A stretch of 64,000 nt of DNA from Candidatus Defluviilinea proxima (GTDB lineage: Bacteria; Chloroflexota; Anaerolineae; Anaerolineales; Villigracilaceae). Shown here piece after piece: positions 48,435 through 58,496 of the stretch (within the stretch, counting starts at the first letter, position 1; every line of letters begins with the position of its first letter). The stretch spans positions 3,673,501 through 3,737,500 of the forward strand of contig JADKIW010000001.1 in NCBI GenBank assembly GCA_016721115.1, written 5' to 3'. A program made the position numbers and the translations under genes. The notes under the pieces were generated by a model. The model searched no databases, was not told the origin of the DNA, and worked only from the letters and a program-made list of their open reading frames with translations.

Positions 48435-48460
48435 GACAATTGTAAGGTGACTGTTATGTG
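48433..48460 (+). promoter_or_regulatory. Candidate promoter of the receiver/GAF gene array
   Basis: Perfect TTGACA (48433-48438) with a weak TATGTG (48455-48460) 16 bp on. It is the only likely promoter between the tRNA terminator and the first receiver gene. Confidence 0.4.
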
Positions 48461-48503
48461 TCCCATATTGGGGCGTATTAGAATTAGGCCGGAGGTTCTT
48501 GCA

Positions 48504-48899
48504 ATGTTGCCATCAGAAGAAAAGGGTACAATTCTTTACGTAGAAGACAATCCAGACAACCGCACGTTGGTTCGCCGCATCTTACTTTCAGAAGATTATA
48601 AGTTGTTGGAAGCCACAAACGCCCATGAGGCGCTTGAGACGATCAAAAACACCAAGCCGGACTTGATCCTGATGGACATTAACATGCCCGACATGGACGG
48701 TTATACACTGACAGCAAAGATCAAAGCAATCCCCGGCTTCGCACGTGTTCCGATCCTGGCGTTGACGGCAAACGTCATGCGCGGTGATAAGGAAAAAACG
48801 CTCGAGGCGGGTTGCGATGGGTATATTCAAAAACCGATCGATTTCGATGAGTTATTAAGAGAGGTCGAACGATTCATTGCAAGGAGTGCAAATGCCTGA
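48504..48899 (+). CDS. Stand-alone response regulator receiver protein (CheY-like)
   Basis: About 131 residues, one REC domain and no output domain. Acidic pocket LYVEDNPDN, phosphorylated Asp in PDLILMDINMPDMDG, Thr in LALTANVM and Lys in GYIQKPIDF are all present. ATG 48504 has GGAGG 8 nt upstream. Single-domain receivers relay phosphate or bind a partner; here the likely partners are in the array downstream or an unlinked kinase. It overlaps the next receiver gene by 8 nt. Confidence 0.93.
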   Translation: MLPSEEKGTILYVEDNPDNRTLVRRILLSEDYKLLEATNAHEALETIKNTKPDLILMDINMPDMDGYTLTAKIKAIPGFARVPILALTANVMRGDKEKTLEAGCDGYIQKPIDFDELLREVERFIARSANA

Positions 48900-49335
48900 T
48901 AATGTCCTGGACACCCAGCCCATCAAGAAACCAAATATCCCGAAGGATGCAACGGTATTGGTGGTGGAAGACAATGTTGCAAACTTTGTCCTGATCGCAC
49001 GTATGCTAGGGTATTTGGGCATCCATTGTGAATGGAAAACATCTGGCTATGAAGTGGTGGAATATGCCGATACGCTTCAGCGCCTTGACTTGATCCTTAT
49101 GGATATTCGCTTGCCGTACGAAGATGGTTACGGCGCGTTGAAAAAGATCAGGGCATCTGAGAGGCTCAAGAGCATCCCGATCATTGCTGTGACTGCGGAA
49201 GCGAGCCAAGATCAAATGGCAAAAGCTCAAGATTCAGGCTTTGATGGTTTTCTGGGCAAACCCCTTGACCCAGACCGGTTTCCCGACCAGATTCGCCGCA
49301 TTCTTGCAGGCGAGGCGGTCTGGGAATTTAATTAA
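48892..49335 (+). CDS. Stand-alone response regulator receiver protein (second)
   Basis: About 147 residues, one REC domain: VLVVEDNVANFVL acidic pocket, Asp in LDLILMDIRLPYEDG, IAVTAEAS (Thr) and GFLGKPLDPDRF (Lys). A ~20-residue N-terminal extension precedes it. ATG 48892 has AAGGAG 5 nt upstream and overlaps the previous gene. A pair of output-less receivers suggests a phosphorelay or a receiver-controlled assembly with the GAF proteins that follow. Confidence 0.93.
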   Translation: MPDNVLDTQPIKKPNIPKDATVLVVEDNVANFVLIARMLGYLGIHCEWKTSGYEVVEYADTLQRLDLILMDIRLPYEDGYGALKKIRASERLKSIPIIAVTAEASQDQMAKAQDSGFDGFLGKPLDPDRFPDQIRRILAGEAVWEFN

Positions 49336-49349
49336 CCCACACTGCTTCA

Positions 49350-51470
49350 ATGACAACCAATAAATCGAATGGAACGCCCTTCTTTGTAACAGTATTTTTT
49401 ACTGCCGTGGGTAATCGCCTGCAACTTACCCAGTTCTCAGACCCACAAAGCAAGGATACCCAGATCACCATTCCACGCGGAACAGAATTAACGCGTGACG
49501 AAATGGAATTGCATCTCAAGGACGGCCCACTAACCGTCAACTTGCTGGATGAGGCAACCATACCACCGCCTCTGCTTGCTTATCCCAAACAATTGGGATG
49601 CAAAATAGCCGCGTATGTACCCATTCTTCAAGAAGGACGACTACGCGGTGTTGTGTTAATTGGGGCACGAGACGGTCAAATTATTGACGAGGATGTGGTC
49701 AATGCATTCAGTCGCACAATACGGCTGACTGCGAACTCCATCACCCACAAATCATCCACTACTGAACCAGTCAACGATCGCCGCACTTCTGAAATGAGGG
49801 CACTCAATTTACTTGCATCAAGTGCAGCGTCTTTCAATGATCTGCAATCTTTTTACGAAACCATTCACGATCACGTCCGCAATGTGATCGGCGATTTCAG
49901 TTTTGTCATTGCCCTTTACGAACAAAAAACCAACTCGATCAGCATACCTTTCATGTATGACGAAGGGAAACTTTCAACCACTGAGGCTTTCCCACTTGGC
50001 GAAGGTCTTACTTCTATTTTGATCCGCACTCGCGAACCACTCATGATCGTGGAAGACACAATGAATCGGTCCATCGCCATGGGAGCCAAAGTCACTGGCA
50101 ACAGGCCTGCTCAATCATGGATGGGCGTTCCGCTTTTAGCGCAAGGCGAGGCGATTGGTGCGCTCATCGTACAAGATAACGAAAAAGAGCGTAGTTTCAA
50201 CGAAGATGATCTGCGCTTCCTAACTGCGGTAGCCAATCAAGTTTCCGGTACGATATACAACATTCGCATCTTGGATGAAAGTCGCTGGACAGCGCTTCAA
50301 TTTGAGACGGCGGCAGAGATCGCCCGTGATATTAGCAGTTCATTGAATCTGGATGAGTTGTTGCAAAAAGCTGTTAATCTGATCAGTGCCCGTTTCCATT
50401 TTTATCACGCCAGTGTTTTTCTCAGAGACCCCATCGGTGAGTATGTTGTTATCCGTGAGGCATCAGGTGATGCTGGCACACAATTGAAAAGAGCCAGTTA
50501 CAGACTCGGTATCGGGTCAAAGTCCATTGTAGGTTTTGTAGCAAGCAAAGGCGAGAAGCTGATCGTCAATGACACAACTCGCGACGCTACTTACTATCCT
50601 AATCCCCTCTTACCCAATACGCGCGCAGAAGCTGCCATCCCATTGAACATTGGTGATCGTATCGTGGGTGTACTAGACGTACAAAGTAACGCACCCTACT
50701 CTTTCTCTGATGACAACCTGCGTACGCTTCAAATCCTTGCCGATCAATTAGCAATCGCGGTTGTTAACACAGAGCTTTTCGCAGAGACACAAGAACACCT
50801 CGCGCAACATCGATTGCTCCACCACATTACAACTACTGCCGCATCCGGTACAACTTTGAGCGAAGCCTTGCAATCTGCGGTCAACGGACTTCAGGTCACC
50901 CTTGGTGGAGACCGGGTTTCCATTTTGCTGGCTGACCGCGAAAAGAAACATCTGGAAGTTAAAGCCGCAGTTGGGTATGGACCCGAGATCTATGATCTCA
51001 AAATACCCATTGGCAATGGCATCACAGGTTGGGCCGCAAAGAACAAACGGCCGATACGAACCGGCAATGTCAAAGAAGATACACGTTATATTGAAGGAAG
51101 CATCAATACCAAATCTGAGCTTGCCATTCCCATGATTTACCGAAGCGAGTTACTTGGTGTGTTGAATGTGGAAAGTGAACAGATCAACGCCTACACAGAA
51201 AGCGACGAGGAATTGCTCGGCACGTTGGGTGGCAGTCTCGCTGCGATCATAGCGAACGCTCGTCTGTTGGAGCAAATCCGTGCGCAGGCTGACCGCGAAC
51301 GTATCCTCTTTGAGATTACAGACAAGATCCGCCGCACAACCGACCTTCAAACCATTCTGACAACAACCGTCAGTGAATTGACTAGAGCCACAGGCGCAAG
51401 TAAGGTACATATCAAGGCAGGCACCACTACCGATGAAGCGCAAACAAGGATCGGCGATGAATCGAATTAA
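49350..51470 (+). CDS. Multi-GAF cytoplasmic protein (array member 1)
   Basis: 706 residues and no membrane helix. An N-terminal ~130 residues may be a decayed GAF; then three clear GAF domains at ~150-310 (SFVIALYEQKTNSISIPFMYDEG, SWMGVPLLAQGEAIGALIVQ), ~330-490 (FHFYHASVFLRDPIG, NTRAEAAIPLNIGDRIVGVLDVQ) and ~500-660 (DRVSILLADREKKHL, KSELAIPMIYRSELLGVLNVE). It ends with ~40 residues (RERILFEITDKIRRT...) that start another domain and stop, a feature shared by all array members. No kinase, cyclase or HD domain. GAF domains bind small ligands or tetrapyrroles; ligand unknown. Confidence 0.88.
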   Translation: MTTNKSNGTPFFVTVFFTAVGNRLQLTQFSDPQSKDTQITIPRGTELTRDEMELHLKDGPLTVNLLDEATIPPPLLAYPKQLGCKIAAYVPILQEGRLRGVVLIGARDGQIIDEDVVNAFSRTIRLTANSITHKSSTTEPVNDRRTSEMRALNLLASSAASFNDLQSFYETIHDHVRNVIGDFSFVIALYEQKTNSISIPFMYDEGKLSTTEAFPLGEGLTSILIRTREPLMIVEDTMNRSIAMGAKVTGNRPAQSWMGVPLLAQGEAIGALIVQDNEKERSFNEDDLRFLTAVANQVSGTIYNIRILDESRWTALQFETAAEIARDISSSLNLDELLQKAVNLISARFHFYHASVFLRDPIGEYVVIREASGDAGTQLKRASYRLGIGSKSIVGFVASKGEKLIVNDTTRDATYYPNPLLPNTRAEAAIPLNIGDRIVGVLDVQSNAPYSFSDDNLRTLQILADQLAIAVVNTELFAETQEHLAQHRLLHHITTTAASGTTLSEALQSAVNGLQVTLGGDRVSILLADREKKHLEVKAAVGYGPEIYDLKIPIGNGITGWAAKNKRPIRTGNVKEDTRYIEGSINTKSELAIPMIYRSELLGVLNVESEQINAYTESDEELLGTLGGSLAAIIANARLLEQIRAQADRERILFEITDKIRRTTDLQTILTTTVSELTRATGASKVHIKAGTTTDEAQTRIGDESN

Positions 51471-53397
51471 TTTTGACTCAGTCCTAAAACGGACGGGCGA
51501 ATGGTACATCATTATCGTGATCGCCATTAGCCAGGTTATTGGCTTATTGGGGTCCATTCCTGGCATCCTATCCGTTCAATGGAATGTTGAATTCAACCCG
51601 GCTATTGGACAGTTGCTTTCATCACTTGGGTTTGGTTTGTGGGCTATCAGTCAGGTCATTGTTCTTATCATTTGCTGGCAGATCACACCGAACGCAAGGA
51701 ATCAAATTACCCTTTTTGTATTCGGGATAAAAGAACCAGACAAAGAGAAGGAACTTACGGCGTGGAAAGAGATCACCAATCTTGTCACGCAGTATGGGGT
51801 CATCGCATTTTTTGTAAATATCGTTATCACCGTGCTTGTCCCTTTCCTCATTGTATCTCTGCGTAGAGATACCTTAACCCTGGTTGCTGAATCACATATT
51901 ATTAATTCCCCAGCCCCAGTCTATATCCTCCTGGGCGGATTTGCTGCTGTTTGTGGCGCTACCATTCTAAGCATGTTTTTTATTGGACGCCTTACGATCC
52001 CAGCAAGAGTCGTCCTACTCCCAAAAGACTTGGATACTCAACTTCTAGGACGCACGGGAACATTGCTTGGACCCCGATTTCAGATCATACACCTTACACT
52101 GGTTCTCATAACCGTGGCAGTGATGGCTCCGATCGGGTATCAACAAGTGATACAGACTTTATCCACGAATGGCAACCATCTACAAATACTCAGCGACCTA
52201 CAAATCCGATTTTTGCTTTTAAGTGTTCTCGTCATCCTTCTCGGCGCAGGTTTTTCTTTCTTCTCTTTGCAATCTATTTCAGGGCCCATCAGAAATCTGA
52301 TTGATGTACTTCAAAAAATCGAACAGGGCGATCTCTCACAGCGCGTCCCTGTTCTTGCAACTGACGAATTCGCTACTGTGGCAGTTCAATTCAACCGCAT
52401 GATCACGCGTTTTGAAGAGTTCCAATCATCATTGGAAAATCAGGTTTCAAAGCGCACAAAACAATTAGCCGCCACTAACGAGGTGGGAAGAGTAGCCTCG
52501 TCCATTCTTGACCCTGATGAACTCCTACCCAAAATCGCCAATCTGATCACAGAACAATTCGATTACTACTATGCGGCCATTTACCTTCTGGATGCGAGTG
52601 AGAAATGGGTCGAACTCAGAGAAGCTACTGGACAGGCAGGTAATGTTCTCAAACAAAACCGTCACCGTCTTGAAGTTACAGGCAGAAGCATGGTGGCGGC
52701 ATCCATCCGCGAAAAAGCCCCGCGCATTGTACAAAATACAGCGGAGGAAAAACAACATGTGGATAATCCTCTCCTCCCCTACACACGCTCAGAAATCGCT
52801 CTACCCCTGATGGTCGGTAATCGCGTGCTTGGGGCGTTGGATGTTCAATCCACAAAGCCCGCAGACTTTGGCACAGACGCAATAGAAACCATGCAAAATA
52901 TGGCCGTACAAGTCGCAATCGCCCTTGAGAATGCACGCCTGTTCCAAGAAGCTCAACAAAGCATCAGGGAATTACGTGCGATCCAAAAACAGTATCTACT
53001 TGAAGGCTGGAATAACATCAGATCGTACAACGAGGAACTTGAATACGGCGTTGGCGATATGGGTGAAACCGAACATCAAGTGATCGAAAGCCCTATTAAT
53101 CTTCGCGATCAGGTCTTCGGTCAAATCAGCCTTGAAAAAACTGATGACTGGACTCCAGAACAACGTTCCCTTGTTGATGCAGTTGCCGCACAGGCCGCCA
53201 TTGCACTTGAGAATGCACGTCTCGTTTCTGAAAGCCGCCAGATCGCTTTGCGAGAACGTACTTTGACAGAGATCAACTCCAAAATATGGTCATCCCCAAC
53301 CATTGAAAGCATTCTACAAAACGTCATTAAAGAATTAGGCAAACGATTGGATACATCCAATGCCAGCATCGAACTAAACCTGGATGATGAGCTATGA
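51457..53397 (+). CDS. Membrane HAMP-GAF protein (array member 2)
   Basis: About 646 residues. Six hydrophobic segments in the first ~275 residues, the last running into a HAMP domain (SGPIRNLIDVLQKIEQGDLSQRVP), then a coiled coil (LENQVSKRTKQLA), one strong GAF (DYYYAAIYLLDASEKWVELREATG ... NPLLPYTRSEIALPLMVGNRVLGALDVQS), a partial second GAF, and a truncated tail (RERTLTEINSKIW). It keeps the input plan of a sensor kinase but lacks the kinase. ATG 51457 has AAGGA upstream and overlaps the previous stop; overlaps the next gene by 4 nt. Confidence 0.88.
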   Translation: MNRINFDSVLKRTGEWYIIIVIAISQVIGLLGSIPGILSVQWNVEFNPAIGQLLSSLGFGLWAISQVIVLIICWQITPNARNQITLFVFGIKEPDKEKELTAWKEITNLVTQYGVIAFFVNIVITVLVPFLIVSLRRDTLTLVAESHIINSPAPVYILLGGFAAVCGATILSMFFIGRLTIPARVVLLPKDLDTQLLGRTGTLLGPRFQIIHLTLVLITVAVMAPIGYQQVIQTLSTNGNHLQILSDLQIRFLLLSVLVILLGAGFSFFSLQSISGPIRNLIDVLQKIEQGDLSQRVPVLATDEFATVAVQFNRMITRFEEFQSSLENQVSKRTKQLAATNEVGRVASSILDPDELLPKIANLITEQFDYYYAAIYLLDASEKWVELREATGQAGNVLKQNRHRLEVTGRSMVAASIREKAPRIVQNTAEEKQHVDNPLLPYTRSEIALPLMVGNRVLGALDVQSTKPADFGTDAIETMQNMAVQVAIALENARLFQEAQQSIRELRAIQKQYLLEGWNNIRSYNEELEYGVGDMGETEHQVIESPINLRDQVFGQISLEKTDDWTPEQRSLVDAVAAQAAIALENARLVSESRQIALRERTLTEINSKIWSSPTIESILQNVIKELGKRLDTSNASIELNLDDEL

Positions 53398-55061
53398 TAA
53401 ACCCAGAAAAAGACTTTTTAGATCAGGCTAAAATAACTTTCTTTAGTTATGACCAGTGGCGAGAAAAATTTCTCAACACTGTTCTGTGGTTCATGTCTGC
53501 GCTTGGCATTGGACTTGTCGTTGCAAATGTCCCATCGGCAACAAGCCTTGAATTGGTTATCTTTGTAATACTTGCTATTTCCTTATTAGCCGCCACAATG
53601 CTACCCATCCCTTATACGATCAAAGCGGGAACAATGATCGCTGTTGGGTATTTTGTTGGTTTATATAACGTAATAGGTTCTGGGCCATGGGCTGACGGAA
53701 CTGTATTTTTTCTGGCAGTCAGCATATTCACATCATTATTATTTGATGGAAGAAGCGATTGGTATATGTTTGCTCTCAACGTGCTCAGCCTTGTTGTTAT
53801 GAGCATATTGGATCTCACAGGCGTGTTTCACATAACTCAAGCCGGACTTCCTCCAGCAAAATTTGGGTTGTGGTTGACATATTCTGCAGACTATATTGCG
53901 TTAGCGATTGCCAGCATATGGGCAATCAATCTATTGAAAGCGGAATTTAAAACAATTTCCGAACAATTCCGTTCGGCCCTCTTTTTTGTCACAAAAGATC
54001 GTACAGAACTCGAACGTCGTGTGGATGAGCGCACAATAGGTCTTGTCAGAAAAACCGATCAACTTCGCGCCGCCTCCTACATAGCTCACCAGACGGCCGA
54101 ATCACAGGATATGGAATCGATCATCACTAACGTAGTGAACCTTGTGACGGAGCAATTTGGTTTCTACCATACAGGTCTGTTCCTGATGAATGAAACCGGC
54201 GACGAGGTCGTTCTGCAAGCCGCATCATCGGAAGGCGGCAAATTGATGCTCGAAAGAGGATACTCAGCCAAAGTAGATGCTCATGGAAGTTTGGTTGGCA
54301 TGGTAGCCGCTCAGAAAAAGCCGCGCATCGCTCTGGACGTTGGGGCTGATGCTGTTTCCTTCAACAATACAGACCTCCCTATGACTCGCTCAGAGGTAGC
54401 GATACCATTGTTAGTGCACAACAGAGTACTGGGCGTTCTCGATATCCAATCAGACCAGCAACAGGCATTCAAAGTAGATGATATTGATGTTTTGCAGACG
54501 CTTACAGATCAGGTCGCTGTAGCGATTGAAAATGCACGTTTATTGGACGAGGCTCAATCGGCACTTTTGCAGATCGAGGCGTTGACAACCGTCCGCACGC
54601 GCGAAGCGTGGAATCAAAAAATTCAAAAAGGCAACTACACCTATACATATACCCCACTTGGCTTGCGTGCCGGGAAAGAATCCGAAGATGGCGAAAAAGC
54701 ATTGAATGTCCCTATTGTTCTAAAAGGACAAAAGATCGGGACCATTTCGTTATCCCGCAAGGGCAACAACACATCCTGGACCGGTCTTGATCAGGACCTT
54801 GTCAATGAAGTTGCATACCAGACCGGGCTGGCAATAGACAATATCCGCCTTGTAGAAGACGCCACACAACGTGCCAAACAAGAGCAAACCGTTGGTGAGC
54901 TTGCCACCCGCTTTAGTCAGTCATTGGACATTGACAGTCTGTTGCAAACAGCTGCTCGCGAACTTGGTCAGGTGACAGATGTATCCGAAGTTTCCATATT
55001 CATAGGCCAAATCCCTGAACAAGCCACGCAGAAAAAACGCGCAAAACGGACTGCCAGTTGA
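53394..55061 (+). CDS. Membrane GAF protein (array member 3)
   Basis: 555 residues. Five or six hydrophobic segments (~25-195), coiled coil LERRVDERTIGLVRKTDQLR, GAF at ~225-395 (FGFYHTGLFLMNETGDEVVLQAASSEGG; NTDLPMTRSEVAIPLLVHNRVLGVLDIQS), a partial GAF-like segment (VPIVLKGQKIGTISL) and truncated end (KQEQTVGELATRFSQSLDID). Unlike member 2 it has no HAMP. The differing membrane part and conserved cytoplasmic part recur in all following members, suggesting different inputs to one shared mechanism. ATGA overlap with member 2. Confidence 0.87.
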   Translation: MINPEKDFLDQAKITFFSYDQWREKFLNTVLWFMSALGIGLVVANVPSATSLELVIFVILAISLLAATMLPIPYTIKAGTMIAVGYFVGLYNVIGSGPWADGTVFFLAVSIFTSLLFDGRSDWYMFALNVLSLVVMSILDLTGVFHITQAGLPPAKFGLWLTYSADYIALAIASIWAINLLKAEFKTISEQFRSALFFVTKDRTELERRVDERTIGLVRKTDQLRAASYIAHQTAESQDMESIITNVVNLVTEQFGFYHTGLFLMNETGDEVVLQAASSEGGKLMLERGYSAKVDAHGSLVGMVAAQKKPRIALDVGADAVSFNNTDLPMTRSEVAIPLLVHNRVLGVLDIQSDQQQAFKVDDIDVLQTLTDQVAVAIENARLLDEAQSALLQIEALTTVRTREAWNQKIQKGNYTYTYTPLGLRAGKESEDGEKALNVPIVLKGQKIGTISLSRKGNNTSWTGLDQDLVNEVAYQTGLAIDNIRLVEDATQRAKQEQTVGELATRFSQSLDIDSLLQTAARELGQVTDVSEVSIFIGQIPEQATQKKRAKRTAS

Positions 55062-55071
55062 GGATGCGATC

Positions 55072-56777
55072 ATGCTAAGCGCAATCAGAAAATTCTTTAC
55101 AGCCCCCGTATATAATGGCGACCCAGAAAAAACGCTGGACGCAAAAATTACGCATCGCGTAAGTGTGGCATTGCTTGGCCTTGCCATCTTATCCTTCCCA
55201 CTTATTCTAGTAGGCACATCACAGCAAAACCGAGAATATGGCGTTATATCGAGTTCTCTCTCTATTGCAATCTGGCTATTCACAATTCTTTTAGTAAAAC
55301 TTGAAAAACGGACGGTTGCAAAGATCATTATCCTGACTGTCAACACAGCTAGTATTTATTTTTCAATTTTCACATCAGGTGGTCTTGCACAGCCTACAAT
55401 ATTTGCCATGCTCTTTCTCCTGGCGGCAGCGCATCTCTTCTTCCCATCCAAAGGTGCAATTGTATACGGAGCAATCATCCTGGCACTTACATCACTTTTA
55501 TATGGTCTACATATCATTGGTGTTGTACAAGAAACTCAGTCAACAAATATTGTACAGGGTATATTTTTAACCTTCGCATTTACCCTCATTGCAAGTGCAA
55601 CCATCCTCGCCATCTCATCGTCGAACTACCAAGCAAACATCAAGGCAGTTCTAGAGAGAGAAAATGAACTTTACGAAAGAAATATCGAGCTCGATCAATT
55701 AAGAGGCGCGCTTGAGCAACGCGTATCTGAGCGCACCATACAGCTCGAAAAACGCGCCAATCAGTTCGAGGCCATTTCAACGGTCGCAAGCTCTGTCGCA
55801 TCTTTAAAGAACATGGACGAGCTTCTCCCAGCGATTGCACGCCTCGTCATCGAAAGTTTTGGTTTTTACCACACCGGTATCTTCCTACTTGATAATAGCA
55901 AAGAGTTTGCCATTCTGGTAGCGTCACCAACAGAAGCTGGTAAACAAATGATTGCCAACGGGCACAAATTACGCGTGGGTGAGGTCGGCATTGTAGGACG
56001 TGTTGCATCATCTGGTGAGCCTCGTGTTACTCTAGATACCGGTCTTGATGCCGTACACTTTAATAATCCTCTTCTTCCAAATACCCGTTCAGAAATGGCC
56101 CTCCCCTCAAAGTAGAGGGAGAGATCATTGGCGTTCTCGATGTACAAAGTGATCAATCACAAGCGTTCAACGAAGATGATCTTGCCATTATGCAAGTATT
56201 GGCAGATCAACTAGCAACCGCGATTGAACGTACTCGTTTGCTTCAACAAGTAGAAGACAATTTTAAAGAGCTCGAAAAAGCCTATGGCCGTACTACAAGT
56301 GATAGTTGGAAGTCTCTTGCCCAAAGCGGCTTGATCAGTAATTTCGGCTATCGCTTCGACAATACCCGTATTCAACCGATCACAGAAGTTACAGAAACTG
56401 GGATAGAAGCCTTAACATCTGGCCAGATCATTGCAGGTAAAGGACATGCCGTTAAAGGCGAAACCGCCATTCCTATCAAATTACGCGGACAACCCATTGG
56501 CGTTGTGACTGTCAAGCTTAAGGAAGGGCATAGCACAAGCGCAATCGAAACGATCAAACAAGCGGTGGAACGTCTCGCAAGTTCATTGGAGAGTGCACGT
56601 CTCTTTGAGGAGGCACGCTTACGCGCAGATCGTGAACAGGCCATTGCGCAGGTTACATCCAATATTAGTGCTACGAGTGATTTCGACACCATCCTCCGCA
56701 CAACAGTGGAAGAGATCGGCAAAAAGTTAGGGCAGAGCGAAGTCAGCATTCAAATGATCACGGGCACTGAGGAGTAA
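55072..56777 (+). pseudogene. Membrane GAF protein (array member 4), single-base frameshift
   Basis: The first frame (55072-56115) has membrane helices, coiled coil LEQRVSERTIQLEKRA and GAF (FGFYHTGIFLLDNSKEFAILVASP), and ends NPLLPNTRSEMALPSK-stop. The paralogues continue LPLK/R. Adding one C to the CCCC run at 56103-56106 restores LPLKVEGEIIGVLDVQS and joins the second frame, whose visible part (56190-56777) ends QAIAQVTSNISATSDFD. The repaired gene would encode 568 residues, the same as member 5. So the gene has lost one base, or the assembly has a homopolymer error. The second is likely, since both halves look otherwise intact. Confidence 0.85.
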
Positions 56778-56780
56778 GAC

Positions 56781-58487
56781 ATGTTAAACGCAACAAAAAA
56801 ATTCTTCTCCCCGCCAACCTTTGAAGATGAAGAAATCTCACGCCGAGCCAACTGGCTGAATATCATTGCCTGGTTCTTGATCGTTATTCGCGTCATTGTT
56901 ATTGTAGCGCCAACATCAGGTAGCTTTGTATCCAGAGCAACATCATTTGATAACATTCACCCATTGTTATTTGCAATCGTCGCGCTCATATTAAATAAAC
57001 GCGGTTACGTCCAAACGGCTGCCTTCATCATCTTGATAGATAACCTGTTTGGCATAGCTATATATTTCTCCGGACAAGGTGGGTTACGTTCACCGTTCTT
57101 AACTGCACTGGCCTTTTTGCTAAGTGTTGCAGCTCTCATCATCGGCGAAAGAGGCGCCCTGGGATTTACAGTATTAATCCTTATGACATTGGTTGGCTTT
57201 GCCATTGCAGACAACAACGATCTCATCACAAGTACAAGGCTTGAAAACACACGAATTCAGAACCTGTTATTTGGTCAAGCACTCATCTTTATTTCGACTG
57301 GATTCATCATATGGCTCACCACCCGTAGCCTGATGCAATCTCTTAAAAATGCACGACAAAAAGAGTTGGAAGTTAGAGCACTGGCATCCAACCTGGAAAA
57401 ACGAGTGGATGAACGAACAGCAGAACTAGTGAGCAGGACAAGCGCTCTCGAAAAACAGACCCGTCAGCTACAGACAGTTGCCAGTGTAGCAAGAGCCATT
57501 GCATCAGTGCAAACCCTTGACAATCTGTTACCTGAAATCGCAAGACTTGTCAGCGAACAATTCGACTTCTATCATGTCGGTATTTTTCTTCTCGATCAAG
57601 ACAAAAAAAATGCTGTTCTCCGCGCTTCAAACAGTGAAGGTGGTCAACGCATGCTGAGACGCCAGCACCAACTTAAATTGGATGCAAATAGTATCGTAGG
57701 CTATGCAACATCTCGTGGAGAACCTCGCATCGCTCTGGATGTTGGAGTTGATGCTGTTTTCTTCAACAACCCGGACCTCCCAGACACCCACTCCGAAATG
57801 GCCCTTCCACTCCGTATCGGTGCTGACGTAATCGGCGCATTAGATGTGCAAAGCACCCACACAAATGCATTCTCCGAGCAGGATATCGTTATTATCTCTA
57901 CTCTCGCTGACCAAATTGCAATAGCCATCGAGAACACTCGCCTATTCAGCGAATCACGTGAGGCCCTCAAAGAATCGGAAGAGGCCTTTGTCCGTTACGT
58001 CAGGCGCGAGTGGAGTAGTTTTGCTACACAGGCAAAAAGCACTGGGTATCTGTTTGATGGAAACAGAACCATTTCGCTTGATGCAAAAGATAGATATAAA
58101 AAGATTAAATCACTGCCACAAACAGGTCAATTAGTACTGGAAAAAGATGCCAAGGATCTCACCATTCCCATCCGGTTACGAGGTCAAATAATTGGTGTTC
58201 TCGAAGTAAAACCAAAGGTTGATGGTCGTCAGTGGACACAGGACGACATGCTTCTATTGGAAGCCGCATCAGAACGTGCCGCCCTAGCTCTCGAAAATGC
58301 CCGCCTCGTTGAAACATCCGAGCGACGTGCGTCGCGTGAGCGTACCATCAGCGAAATCTCAACAAGGATCGGCGCAGTCAGTGACCTTGATGCCATCATG
58401 CAAGCCGCCGTAGAAGAACTTGGACGCAAGATCGGTAACGCCGCAGAAGTAACACTTGAACTTGATACAGAACAGGATAAATCGTAG
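56781..58487 (+). CDS. Membrane GAF protein (array member 5)
   Basis: 568 residues. Five or six hydrophobic segments (~30-185), coiled coil LEKRVDERTAELVSRTSALE, GAF ~220-385 (FDFYHVGIFLLDQDKKNAVLRASNSEGG; FFNNPDLPDTHSEMALPLRIG; VIGALDVQSTHTNAF), linker with RREWSSFATQ, second GAF-like half (TIPIRLRGQIIGVLEVKPK) and tail RERTISEISTRIGAVSDLDA. ATG 56781 with GAGGAG upstream, 3 nt after member 4. DNA of its GAF motif is close to that of members 3 and 7. Confidence 0.88.
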   Translation: MLNATKKFFSPPTFEDEEISRRANWLNIIAWFLIVIRVIVIVAPTSGSFVSRATSFDNIHPLLFAIVALILNKRGYVQTAAFIILIDNLFGIAIYFSGQGGLRSPFLTALAFLLSVAALIIGERGALGFTVLILMTLVGFAIADNNDLITSTRLENTRIQNLLFGQALIFISTGFIIWLTTRSLMQSLKNARQKELEVRALASNLEKRVDERTAELVSRTSALEKQTRQLQTVASVARAIASVQTLDNLLPEIARLVSEQFDFYHVGIFLLDQDKKNAVLRASNSEGGQRMLRRQHQLKLDANSIVGYATSRGEPRIALDVGVDAVFFNNPDLPDTHSEMALPLRIGADVIGALDVQSTHTNAFSEQDIVIISTLADQIAIAIENTRLFSESREALKESEEAFVRYVRREWSSFATQAKSTGYLFDGNRTISLDAKDRYKKIKSLPQTGQLVLEKDAKDLTIPIRLRGQIIGVLEVKPKVDGRQWTQDDMLLLEAASERAALALENARLVETSERRASRERTISEISTRIGAVSDLDAIMQAAVEELGRKIGNAAEVTLELDTEQDKS

Positions 58488-58496
58488 GTTTATATT

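Noticed and set aside
48429..48503. Upstream extension of the first receiver protein
   Set aside because: The extra residues precede a clear GGAGG plus ATG at 48504, and the region overlaps the candidate promoter.
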